NCBI GenBank assembly: GCA_030628325.1
Contig: DAOVRB010000085.1
Location: forward strand, 1 to 5,675
From: Methanomicrobiaceae archaeon
GTDB taxonomy: Archaea; Halobacteriota; Methanomicrobia; Methanomicrobiales; Methanomicrobiaceae
Direction: 5' to 3'
Length of the DNA: 5,675 nt
In this document: positions 1 through 5,675 of the stretch, in pieces
Layout of the letters: every line of letters starts with the position of its first letter
Numbering within the stretch: position 1 is the first letter of the stretch
Program-made: the position numbers and the translations under genes
The notes under the pieces: generated by a model
The model's database searches: none
Told to the model about the DNA's origin: nothing
Seen by the model: only the letters and a program-made list of their open reading frames with translations

Positions 1-100
1 ACATGTTGGCGATGATAAAGGCAACAAGGGCTAAGATCATGAACCTGAAAAACCACTCAAGCGGATACATCATCTCCCGGATTGAATTTGTTTCTGTCAT
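1..100 (-). CDS. N-terminus of an unidentified membrane protein (partial)
   Basis: An open frame begins at an ATG at 100..98 and runs off the left edge of the window after 33 codons. The peptide starts MTETNSIREMMYPLEWFFRF and continues into a hydrophobic stretch (about residues 17-33, rich in F, I, L, A and V) that looks like a first transmembrane helix or signal anchor. A good archaeal promoter sits upstream, about 50 bases before the ATG, with a predicted leader of roughly 28 bases, which supports the frame being real. The ribosome binding site for this ATG is weak (AGAGACAGAGCAA). Two further ATGs at codons 10 and 11 follow a GGGAG but at very short spacing, so I keep the first ATG. I do not recognise the family, and too little is present to assign a function. 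It is separated from the upstream operon by a terminator, so it is probably its own transcription unit. Confidence 0.6.
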   Translation of the reverse strand, partial: MTETNSIREMMYPLEWFFRFMILALVAFIIANM

Positions 101-147
101 TTGCTCTGTCTCTTTATTTTTATTATTTATTTCTGTAAGATTCCTTA

Positions 148-170
148 TCCTATATAATCTTTTGTTCACG
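148..170 (-). promoter_or_regulatory. Archaeal TATA/BRE promoter for the partial membrane-protein gene
   Basis: Read on the minus strand the segment is ACAAAAGATTATATAGG: an A-rich BRE-like element directly followed by a TTATATA box (box at about 159..151). Archaeal transcription starts about 25 bases downstream of the box, which would be near position 128 and give a leader of roughly 28 bases before the ATG at 100. The spacing and the location in an AT-rich gap just upstream of an open frame fit a genuine promoter. Not experimentally shown. Confidence 0.6.
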
Positions 171-184
171 AGAATAATATTGAA

Positions 185-235
185 CTGAGTTAAACTACAA
201 CCGGGTTATCAGGAAGATAACAGGATCTGACTCAG
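185..235. repeat. Nested inverted repeat upstream of the promoter
   Basis: An inner perfect 6-base inverted repeat, GTTATC (205-210) and GATAAC (216-221), encloses a 5-base loop AGGAA. An outer 6-base pair, CTGAGT (185-190) and ACTCAG (230-235), flanks it. It lies about 25-75 bases upstream of the TATA box on the minus strand. It could be a regulator binding site or a weak RNA hairpin. The stems are short and it could be chance. Confidence 0.35.
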
Positions 236-239
236 TCAC

Positions 240-300
240 CCTGTTTCCTGTTTCCTGTTTCCTGTTTCCTGTTTCCTGTTTCCTGTTTCCTGTTTCCTGT
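240..300. repeat. Heptanucleotide tandem repeat (CTGTTTC, 8 perfect copies)
   Basis: Eight exact head-to-tail copies of CTGTTTC occupy 241-296, followed by a partial copy CTGT (297-300). Degenerate copies seem to continue as CTGTTGTTTCC to about 311. On the coding (minus) strand the unit reads CAGGAAA or a permutation of it. The array lies between the operon terminator and the promoter of the next gene and overlaps no supported coding frame. With period 7 and no mismatches it is likely to change copy number by replication slippage. There are no unique spacers, so it is not a CRISPR array. Confidence 0.95.
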
Positions 301-361
301 CTGTTGTTTCCAGTCTCCTAAAGGTGCTCTGACATCAAAACGATCGTGAAAGGATTGATAT

Positions 362-383
362 AAAAAGGGTCCATAAAAAAGCT
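362..383 (-). terminator. T-tract transcription terminator of the operon
   Basis: On the minus strand, about 27-50 bases past the endonuclease stop codon, the sequence is GCTTTTTTATGGACCCTTTTTA, with a run of six T (380..375) and a second run of five T (366..362). Archaeal intrinsic termination depends mainly on such runs of T without needing a strong hairpin, and none is obvious here. The position between the last operon gene and a new promoter fits a terminator. Confidence 0.6.
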
Positions 384-410
384 TTAAATATTTACGTATT
401 TATGGTGCAG

Positions 411-1406
411 TTACGGTACACTCATTCCTGCAAGTTCCCGGACTTTAATGATATTTCCCCGATCATCCCTCCTCTCATCAACCGGTGTTTCAAGAATTAA
501 CGGGAGTTTCCTGAATTCAGGTCTGTTGAGGATCCGGATCATCCCCTCTTCTCCGATTGTGCCGAGGCCGATGTGTTCATGCCTGTCTAAGTGACTTCCG
601 AGTTCTCCTTTTGAATCGTTTAAGTGAACAATTTTCAGCCTGTCAATCCCGATATTGTCCTGAAACTGCTGTATGGTCTCAGACAGCCCTCTCTCTGTTC
701 TTAGTTCATACCCGGCAACAAAGGCATGGCAGGTATCAAGGCAGATTCCTACTCTGTAGTCCTGGCGGATTCCTTTAATGATTCTGCCTATATCCTCAAA
801 ACTCCCGCCCATGCTGTTTTTTGTCCCGGCAGTATTTTCAAGGAGAAGCATGACATCTCTCTCTTCTCTGTCTGGTTCATTCGCTTTAGTCGCTTTACCG
901 GTATTGTCTGCCCGGTCTATATCTGACCTTATTAGATCTGGCCTGTCTATATTACTCAGATCTTCAAAGACCGTGTTTATCCCGCAAATGAGCCGTTTCA
1001 TACCTTCTTCTTTACCTTCGCCAAGATGACTGCCGAGATGTGTCACAACATACGGGATGCCAAGTATCCTGCAGCGAAGAAGTTCTGTCGCAAGTGCGTC
1101 AATGGATTTCTCATATACCTCAGACTTTGGGGATGCAAGATTTGGGAGATAGGGCATGTGGTCAACAACGGGTGAAATCCCCGATAATTTCAGTTTTTTT
1201 GCAAATGCCGCGACCACTGCGTCATCAAGGGGTTTGAGTTTCCAGCCCCGCGGGTTTCTGGTAAACATCTGAAAAGTATCACATCCACGTTTAACTGCCC
1301 TGTCCACCGATTTATCAATCGAACCTGCAATCGAGACATGGCATCCCACAGTAAGTCTCTCTGAGTTCTCTTCTATTGTATCTTTTGAGTCTTTTTCAGT
1401 TGTCAC
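411..1406 (-). CDS. nfo: Endonuclease IV (AP endonuclease, Nfo family)
   Basis: Predicted DNA repair enzyme that cuts the backbone 5' of abasic sites, a TIM-barrel hydrolase with three metal ions. All nine expected metal ligands are visible: H83 (VDHMPYLPNL), H123 (VTHLGSHL), E190 (LLLENTAGT), D224 and H227 (CLDTCHAF), H261 (VHLNDSKG), D274 and H276 (LDRHEHIG), and E306 (LILETP), so the enzyme should be active. At 331 residues it is longer than the roughly 280-285 usual in the family. The excess is a short N-terminal tail and a charged insert at about residues 151-182, just before the E190 motif, that contains an imperfect 10-residue tandem duplication. The start is GTG, overlapping the TGA of the aldehyde dehydrogenase gene by 4 bases (GTGA), with GGTGG upstream at short spacing. 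A second GTG at codon 20 (1349..1347) begins exactly at the conserved VGCHVSIAG block and is an alternative. It is the last gene of the operon, followed by T-tracts. The repair role has no evident link to the metabolic genes before it. Confidence 0.95.
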   Translation of the reverse strand: MTTEKDSKDTIEENSERLTVGCHVSIAGSIDKSVDRAVKRGCDTFQMFTRNPRGWKLKPLDDAVVAAFAKKLKLSGISPVVDHMPYLPNLASPKSEVYEKSIDALATELLRCRILGIPYVVTHLGSHLGEGKEEGMKRLICGINTVFEDLSNIDRPDLIRSDIDRADNTGKATKANEPDREERDVMLLLENTAGTKNSMGGSFEDIGRIIKGIRQDYRVGICLDTCHAFVAGYELRTERGLSETIQQFQDNIGIDRLKIVHLNDSKGELGSHLDRHEHIGLGTIGEEGMIRILNRPEFRKLPLILETPVDERRDDRGNIIKVRELAGMSVP

Positions 1407-2812
1407 AGGGCCACCAGAATTGTCTTTTCTTTCAGATATCTGTCGAGTGCACGATAACCGTTCTCACGTCCGACTCCGCTTGCCTTCTCACCACCAAAGG
1501 GCAGGTCAGGCGGGATTTTTAAGTGCTGGTTCACCCACACAATTCCTGCATCAAGTGCTTCGCATGCAGAAGCGGCGGTTGTCAGGTCTTTTGTCCACAC
1601 AGATGCCCCAAGCCCGTATTCTGTCCTGTTGGCCATCTCAATTGCTTCGTTAAGAGTATCAAATACCATTACAGGTAGTACAGGGCCAAACACCTCTCTG
1701 TTAACCAGCGGGCAGTCATCCGGAACATCTGTAAGAACCGTGGGTTCATAGAAGAACCCGTTTTTGTACTCATTACCATCAGGTATTTTCCCCCCTGAAA
1801 GCAGAGTGCAGTCATAGTTTAACAGAGCGTCACGTACAAGCCCTGAGATCTCATCACGCCCGGCACTGCTGTGTAAAGGTCCTATATTCACACCTTTTTG
1901 AAACCCATTGCCAATTTTTAAGGCTGAAACTCTGTGTGTAAGTAGTTTTATGAACTCATCTGAGATGGCAGAGGAGAGATACAGGCGTTTAACTGCGGTG
2001 CAGGTCTGTCCGCAGTTGTAAAACCTGCCGTTTAGAGCACCTGCAACTGCCTTCTCAATATCTGCGTCTTTGCAGACGATCATCGGATCACTGCCGCCGA
2101 GTTCGAGAGTGACTCTTTTCAGTTCTCCGGATGCAAGGGCGGCAATATGTTTCCCTGTCTCTACTGCACCGGTAAAAGAGATCTTTTTTATCTCCGGGTG
2201 CCTGACGATCTCCTCACCCACGACCTCTCCTGAACCTGTGACAATATTTAAGACACCCTCAGGAAGCCCTGCCTTAACAAGAATATCTGCAAGGGCGAGG
2301 TTTGTAAGAGGAGTTGTTGTTGCGGGTTTCAGAACCATTGTATTTCCTGCGGTCAGTGCCGGACCGATCTTCCAGGCCATGATCAGTGCAGGCATATTCC
2401 ACGGGATTATCGCACCGCAGACACCAAGTGGCGTTTTTGTAGTAAAAGAATACCCGTATCCTGTTTTTGGAAATGCATCACCATGGATGGTTCCTGATAT
2501 GGAACTATAATATTCAAGTACGTTTGCAAACCCCATGATCTCGTTTTTGGCTTCTCCAAGAGGTTTGCCCTGTTCTGAGGTCAGCAGGGCGGCCAGATCT
2601 CCGAGTTTCTCACGTACAAAATACGCTCCCTTAAAAAGTATTTTTCCACGTTCTCCCGGTGGCAGCAAAGACCACTGCCCAAATGCACCTGATGCCAGAT
2701 CAACTGCTGCCCGGACATCTTCCTCATTGCCGGCAGGCACGGCTCCCACTACTTCTCCGGTTGCGGGATTGATGACATCTCTCATATTTTTAAGGGTTGT
2801 TAAGTTCTTCAT
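1403..2812 (-). CDS. NAD(P)-dependent aldehyde dehydrogenase, substrate unknown
   Basis: ALDH-superfamily enzyme oxidising an aldehyde to a carboxylic acid with NAD(P)+. Counting from the ATG chosen here (469 residues), the visible features are: oxyanion-hole N139 in PWNMP, nucleotide-fold motif FTGAVETGK near 213-221, general base E237 in LELGGSDP, nucleophile C271 in CGQTCTA, and E373 in EVFGP, followed by the C-terminal PFGGEKASGVGRENG block. The catalytic set is complete and the length is normal for the family. A longer frame begins at a GTG at 2896, abutting the stop of the dehydrogenase gene, but its extra 28 residues look unlike an ALDH N-terminus. The ATG at 2812 has GAGATGA upstream at good spacing and leads into the typical INPATGE start; an ATG at 2821 is also possible. 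Substrate cannot be read from sequence; succinate-semialdehyde-like and other short-chain aldehyde activities are typical relatives. Placement directly after a chain-elongation dehydrogenase suggests a semialdehyde derived from that pathway (inference). Confidence 0.9.
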   Translation of the reverse strand: MKNLTTLKNMRDVINPATGEVVGAVPAGNEEDVRAAVDLASGAFGQWSLLPPGERGKILFKGAYFVREKLGDLAALLTSEQGKPLGEAKNEIMGFANVLEYYSSISGTIHGDAFPKTGYGYSFTTKTPLGVCGAIIPWNMPALIMAWKIGPALTAGNTMVLKPATTTPLTNLALADILVKAGLPEGVLNIVTGSGEVVGEEIVRHPEIKKISFTGAVETGKHIAALASGELKRVTLELGGSDPMIVCKDADIEKAVAGALNGRFYNCGQTCTAVKRLYLSSAISDEFIKLLTHRVSALKIGNGFQKGVNIGPLHSSAGRDEISGLVRDALLNYDCTLLSGGKIPDGNEYKNGFFYEPTVLTDVPDDCPLVNREVFGPVLPVMVFDTLNEAIEMANRTEYGLGASVWTKDLTTAASACEALDAGIVWVNQHLKIPPDLPFGGEKASGVGRENGYRALDRYLKEKTILVAL

Positions 2813-2896
2813 ATATCTCATCTCTCTATTCCGGATATGTAGAGTGTATCCCGTGTGTATCCAGTACCTTTTATCTTGTATGTATGCCGGAATCAC
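2813..2896 (-). other. Spacer between dehydrogenase and aldehyde dehydrogenase genes
   Basis: If the ALDH starts at the ATG at 2812, these 84 bases are the only real gap inside the operon. The frame stays open through it from a GTG abutting the previous stop, so it could instead encode an N-terminal tail. It contains a direct repeat of 8 bases, GTGTATCC on the plus strand, at 2844-2851 and 2855-2862 (period 11, about one helical turn). I see no convincing TATA box. Confidence 0.4.
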
Positions 2897-3868
2897 TCAG
2901 GCAGTCCGGCGGATTGCTCTTAACTCATCCAGTATTTTCTTTCCTGTCTGGTCAGTACTGCATTTCCCACCCAGGTCTGGTGTGGTAAAACCCTTACTGA
3001 TTGTATTCTGAATTGCATCCCGTATCATTTTAGCTTCATCCGGCATCTTCACATGATCCAGAAGGAGTGCAGTACTCCTGACTGCCGCGATCGGGTTTGC
3101 AATATTCTGTCCTGCGATATCTGGTGCACTCCCGTGTACAGGTTCAAACAGGGCATACCTGCTGCCGATATTTGCGCTTGGTATAAGACCCAGACCGCCT
3201 ACGAGATACGCGGATACGTCACTTAATATATCCCCGAAGATGTTTGTCGTAACAATCACATCGTAATTCTCCGGCCTCATCAGGATATCCAGTGCAAGGG
3301 CATCAATATATTGTGTACTGCACATAATGCCCGCCGCTGCCGCTTCTTTCAGACAGATCTCACGGAAGAGTGAGTCAGACTTAAGCACGTTTGCCTTGTT
3401 GCCTATTGTCAGGTGCTTTCGCTGTTTTGTAATCCTGCATGCAAACTGTGCAATCCGCGTGCACCCTTTTTTTGTTATCACTCTCACTGTGCATGCCCTG
3501 TCTGACTCTGTCCATTCAATACCCGAATACATCCCCTCTGTATTTTCACGGACAATAACAATATCAAAATTATCGCCATGCACCGGCCTTACATTTGCGT
3601 AGAGGTCCAGTTCGTGGCGAATTTGCAGTACAATACTCCTGTAATCCGGGTCAGGGGGTGTTGTAACTGCCCCGAATAGAATTATGTCTGCTGATTTCAG
3701 TGCATCAATTTCATTTCCGGTGCAGGCATAGCCTGTTCTTTCCCACTTGTCATATCCGACTTCAACCGGAAAATAATCCGCATCAGGCAGGAACTCCTTA
3801 AGCACCCTGAGCGCAACCGGGATTACTTCCCGGCCTATACCATCACCTTCGACAACTGCTATCTTCAT
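2897..3868 (-). CDS. aksF: Homoisocitrate / 3-isopropylmalate dehydrogenase family, probable AksF
   Basis: Beta-decarboxylating dehydrogenase that oxidises a 2-hydroxy-3-carboxy acid and releases CO2 to give a 2-oxoacid. Conserved residues: EGDGIGREV (7-15), substrate arginines R84 (IRHELDLY), R94 (ANVRP) and R107 (VRENTEG), Y114, catalytic K158 (NKANVLK), metal ligands D189, D213 and D217 (FGDILSD), and the HGSAPDIAG...NP block (245-259) whose Asp250-Ile251 pair is typical of NAD+ rather than NADP+ use. At 323 residues it is of normal length. The segment GAVTTPPDPDYRS (66-78) before R84 resembles the GA.TSP loop I recall from homoisocitrate dehydrogenases of Thermus and Methanocaldococcus, not the GAAGE loop of methanogen LeuB. 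With the YLRT hydro-lyase subunit next door this favours coenzyme B biosynthesis (AksF). LeuB remains the main alternative, and AksF-like enzymes can be promiscuous. ATG start overlaps the previous stop (ATGA), with GAGGGATC about 9-10 bases upstream. Confidence 0.85.
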   Translation of the reverse strand: MKIAVVEGDGIGREVIPVALRVLKEFLPDADYFPVEVGYDKWERTGYACTGNEIDALKSADIILFGAVTTPPDPDYRSIVLQIRHELDLYANVRPVHGDNFDIVIVRENTEGMYSGIEWTESDRACTVRVITKKGCTRIAQFACRITKQRKHLTIGNKANVLKSDSLFREICLKEAAAAGIMCSTQYIDALALDILMRPENYDVIVTTNIFGDILSDVSAYLVGGLGLIPSANIGSRYALFEPVHGSAPDIAGQNIANPIAAVRSTALLLDHVKMPDEAKMIRDAIQNTISKGFTTPDLGGKCSTDQTGKKILDELRAIRRTA

Positions 3869-4695
3869 TTAGATCCCTCAGTTATTCTCGTATTTCCTGT
3901 ATTTCCCCATCCCTGTACAAGATCAAAGACCGCATCAACAACCTGCTTTGGTGATGCTCCCCAGTGCACTACTGCACCGAACTTGTGATTATACTTTCCT
4001 GTACCTGTCCTCTCACTCCGGCAGCACCTTGCAATAAAGGGTTCTTCAGAAACGGCGTTTGCCGGGCAGATGTCGATTACCGGGAACTCTGTACCATAAC
4101 ATTCCTCCAGTATCTGACGTGCGGTCATGCATCCGGCGACCGTTTCGCCGCCAAATAGTTCATCTGCATCAAGGGTGCGGTCAAAACCCGCTGCCCTGCA
4201 GGGATAGACATCAGCCTGAAGTTCTGTTATGTCTCTAACATGGTGTTCGAACTGCACCTGCAGTTCACCGAAAATACCTGTCTCTTCAAGTGAGATTATG
4301 GTCTCAGAGAGGTTCGGGCGTGGTGGTCTTATGTCATAAAGATGAATTGTGAGGATTTCATCGGGGTCCGGATCAAGGACGAATGTCATATGCTCGTCAA
4401 TCCCGGTGAATACAGTACACCTCCTGCCCGAACCGAGTGCCTTTTTAATCAGGTCTGTCCTGTTATGAAGGTTCACCTGCCCGGGATGGACATACACCTC
4501 TTCCGGCTCTGCCAGAATACGAAATGATTTCACCTTCCGCATCATCCCGGTCTCATCCGGGTCAGCTTCGACCTCAATAATCTCGTACCCTTCGGTCGTC
4601 TCCAGAATCAGATATCTGCTCAGGAAATATACCTTCTCGCCGACCGGTTTTGATGCGGCAACACCTACATATTTACAGTGGGACGGGAAGATCAC
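3865..4695 (-). CDS. Unrecognised 276-residue soluble protein inside the hydro-lyase/dehydrogenase operon
   Basis: I do not recognise this family. There is no signal peptide or membrane segment, so it is probably cytoplasmic. It is rich in acidic residues, with eight cysteines (7, 93, 166, 189, 199, 210, 224, 225) and several histidines including a His-His pair at 151-152. Blocks that look conserved in character are HHVRDITELQADVYPCR (151-167), DICPANAVSEEPFIARCCR (208-226) and KFGAVVHWGASPKQVVDAVF (238-257); the adjacent Cys224-Cys225 and scattered His could bind metal or do thiol chemistry, but no known motif is evident. The start is GTG, overlapping the stop of the small-subunit gene by 4 bases (GTGA), with a strong GGAGGAG about 8 bases upstream; the stop overlaps the next ATG in the same way. 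Both overlaps and the good ribosome binding site show it is a real, co-expressed gene. The position between the isomerase and the dehydrogenase suggests a role in that pathway (inference only). Confidence 0.85.
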   Translation of the reverse strand: MIFPSHCKYVGVAASKPVGEKVYFLSRYLILETTEGYEIIEVEADPDETGMMRKVKSFRILAEPEEVYVHPGQVNLHNRTDLIKKALGSGRRCTVFTGIDEHMTFVLDPDPDEILTIHLYDIRPPRPNLSETIISLEETGIFGELQVQFEHHVRDITELQADVYPCRAAGFDRTLDADELFGGETVAGCMTARQILEECYGTEFPVIDICPANAVSEEPFIARCCRSERTGTGKYNHKFGAVVHWGASPKQVVDAVFDLVQGWGNTGNTRITEGSK

Positions 4696-5162
4696 CGTTT
4701 ACTCCTCCAGTATGGAACAAGCCCTCCTGCATCCAGGATATCCTGCATATGGGGTGAGAGGGCTGCCCCCGTATATCTTTCTCCGGCAACTTCAGCCCAG
4801 CCCTCTTTCAGGCTGAGGGTGACTTCATCGCCGTCTATGCACGAAATTCCTTCTGTCTCAAGGAGAGGCAGACCGACGTTGATTGCGTTCCTGAAAAAGA
4901 TCCGTGCAAAGGTGGGTGCGATGACCGCCACAACTCCTGCTTCTTTCAGGGCAACCGGTGCCTGTTCACGTGACGAACCGCAACCCATATTCTTCCCTGC
5001 AATAATCACAGCCCCGTTTAAGCGTTCTGCAAGACCGGGGTTTAAGTCTTCAAATACATGCTCAGCCCAGACTCTCCTGTCCTTTGTACGCAGGTATCGC
5101 CCTGCGATGATCATATCAGTATCAATATCCTCACCGATACAGACCGCAGTCCCTTTTATCAT
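4692..5162 (-). CDS. aksE: Homoaconitase small subunit (HacB/AksE), LeuD family
   Basis: Small subunit of a two-subunit aconitase-type hydro-lyase; it supplies the swivelling domain that binds substrate next to the iron-sulfur cluster of the large subunit. Visible are DIDTDMI (12-18), the specificity loop YLRT (23-26), the family signature GCGSSREQAP (60-69), and FARIFFRNAINVGLPLL (85-101). The 156-residue length fits archaeal LeuD/HacB proteins. In Methanocaldococcus jannaschii the loop residues Arg-Thr mark the homoaconitase subunit MJ1271, whereas the isopropylmalate isomerase subunit MJ1277 has Val-Tyr there; mutating this Arg gives isopropylmalate activity. This window has Arg25-Thr26, which favours homoaconitase, used for the chain-elongation cycle of coenzyme B. 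A dual or leucine role is not excluded. The ATG overlaps the stop of the large subunit (ATGA), with GGAGG about 7 bases upstream. Confidence 0.9.
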   Translation of the reverse strand: MIKGTAVCIGEDIDTDMIIAGRYLRTKDRRVWAEHVFEDLNPGLAERLNGAVIIAGKNMGCGSSREQAPVALKEAGVVAVIAPTFARIFFRNAINVGLPLLETEGISCIDGDEVTLSLKEGWAEVAGERYTGAALSPHMQDILDAGGLVPYWRSKR

Positions 5163-5675
5163 AACAGGTCCTCCGGGTTTGTGATAACACCTGAAAGAGC
5201 ACTTGCGGCGGCTGTTCCTGGTGAACAGAGATAATACTCTGCCCCAACCCCCATCCTGTTCTTAAAATTCCTGTTTGCTGTGGAGAGAGCCACTTCACCC
5301 TCACCAAGTACCCCCATATGTGCACCGAGACACGGTCCGCAGCCCGGCGTGCCGACTGCACAGCCTGCATCAACAATTGTCGCGAGCACACCGGTCCGGA
5401 TGGCTTTGCTTAAGACCAGCCGTGATGCCGGAACAACAACAGTTCTCACCTTCACCTTTTTCCCGCGGACGATTGCTGCAAACCTCTCCAGATCCTCGTA
5501 CCGCCCGTTTGTGCATGTCCCTACAAATACCTGGTCCAGCTCTGTTCCACTGAATTTTTCAACAGGGGCAATTGTATCAACCCGGTGGGGCACAGCAAGG
5601 ACAGGCTCCAGACTCTCAAGGTCAATTGTGATCTCACCCGAATAAGTACAGTCAGGTACGGCCTGTTCCTCACTA
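5159..5675 (-). CDS. aksD: Homoaconitase / 3-isopropylmalate dehydratase large subunit, C-terminal part (partial)
   Basis: The C-terminal 171 residues of a LeuC/HacA-type subunit; the N-terminal portion (more than half of a normal protein of about 420 residues) lies beyond the right edge. The frame is open to the edge and starts in the window as SEEQAVPDCTYSGEITIDL. The three cysteines that bind the [4Fe-4S] cluster are present: one in VFVGTCTNGR (visible residue 54) and two in TPGCGPCLG (112 and 115). The active-site block STANRNFKNRMG and the terminal ITNPEDLL follow. It works with the small subunit encoded immediately downstream to isomerise a 2-hydroxy-tricarboxylate through an unsaturated intermediate. 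The large subunit alone does not show whether the substrate is homocitrate or isopropylmalate; the name rests on the YLRT loop of its partner. Confidence 0.92.
   Translation of the reverse strand, partial: SEEQAVPDCTYSGEITIDLESLEPVLAVPHRVDTIAPVEKFSGTELDQVFVGTCTNGRYEDLERFAAIVRGKKVKVRTVVVPASRLVLSKAIRTGVLATIVDAGCAVGTPGCGPCLGAHMGVLGEGEVALSTANRNFKNRMGVGAEYYLCSPGTAAASALSGVITNPEDLL

Noticed and set aside
3..188. Plus-strand open frame of 61 codons at the left edge
   Set aside because: It lies antisense to the partial membrane-protein gene and its promoter, its C-terminal half is translated AT-rich intergenic DNA, and it has no supporting ribosome binding site.
240..311. Possible CRISPR array
   Set aside because: The unit is only 7 bases and directly contiguous; there are no unique spacers and no cas genes in the window.
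385..405. AT-rich near-palindrome around TACGTA after the endonuclease stop
   Set aside because: Symmetry is imperfect and explained by AT-rich composition; the T-tracts further on are a better terminator signal.
2070..3011. Two plus-strand open frames (146 and 158 codons) antisense to the aldehyde dehydrogenase gene
   Set aside because: Both are shadows of a well-supported gene, with Ser/Pro-rich translations typical of antisense reading.
4678..5184. Plus-strand open frame of 168 codons antisense to the small hydro-lyase subunit
   Set aside because: It covers a gene with clear family motifs; the translation is low-complexity (Ser, Pro, Arg, Ala rich) and has no recognisable domain.
5131..5391. 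Minus-strand 86-codon frame overlapping the large-subunit gene
   Set aside because: It is out of frame with the large subunit, which carries the iron-sulfur cluster cysteines and runs continuously through this region.

Overview
The window reads as chromosome from a methanogenic archaeon, probably of the Methanomicrobiales type. This rests on intuitive family resemblance, archaeal-style GGAGG/GGTG ribosome binding sites, an archaeal TATA/BRE promoter and T-tract terminator, and a small hydro-lyase subunit carrying the YLRT specificity loop of methanogen homoaconitase. No database search was possible, so the taxon is an inference.

All genes lie on the minus strand, so the operon is read from right to left. 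The order is: homoaconitase/isopropylmalate isomerase large subunit (C-terminal part only, cut by the window edge), its small subunit, an unrecognised 276-residue protein, a homoisocitrate/isopropylmalate dehydrogenase, an aldehyde dehydrogenase, and an endonuclease IV. Four of the five junctions are 4-base ATGA or GTGA start/stop overlaps. The fifth (dehydrogenase to aldehyde dehydrogenase) is either directly abutting or an 84-base spacer, depending on which start is used. This points to one polycistronic, translationally coupled transcript that ends in T-tracts just past the endonuclease gene.

The first, second and fourth genes form a substrate-processing set. The hydro-lyase isomerises a 2-hydroxy-tricarboxylate, and the dehydrogenase oxidises and decarboxylates the product to a 2-oxoacid. 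The YLRT loop and a GAVTTP segment in the dehydrogenase favour the coenzyme B branch (aksD/aksE/aksF, making 2-oxosuberate by chain elongation) over leucine synthesis. If so, the unknown protein and the aldehyde dehydrogenase are candidates for poorly resolved later steps, or for a branch using the C7 semialdehyde.

Bases 101-410 are intergenic. In minus-strand order they hold the operon terminator, an eight-copy heptanucleotide tandem repeat, a small nested inverted repeat, and a TATA/BRE promoter. The promoter serves a gene of which only the first 33 codons (an apparent membrane protein) are inside the window.
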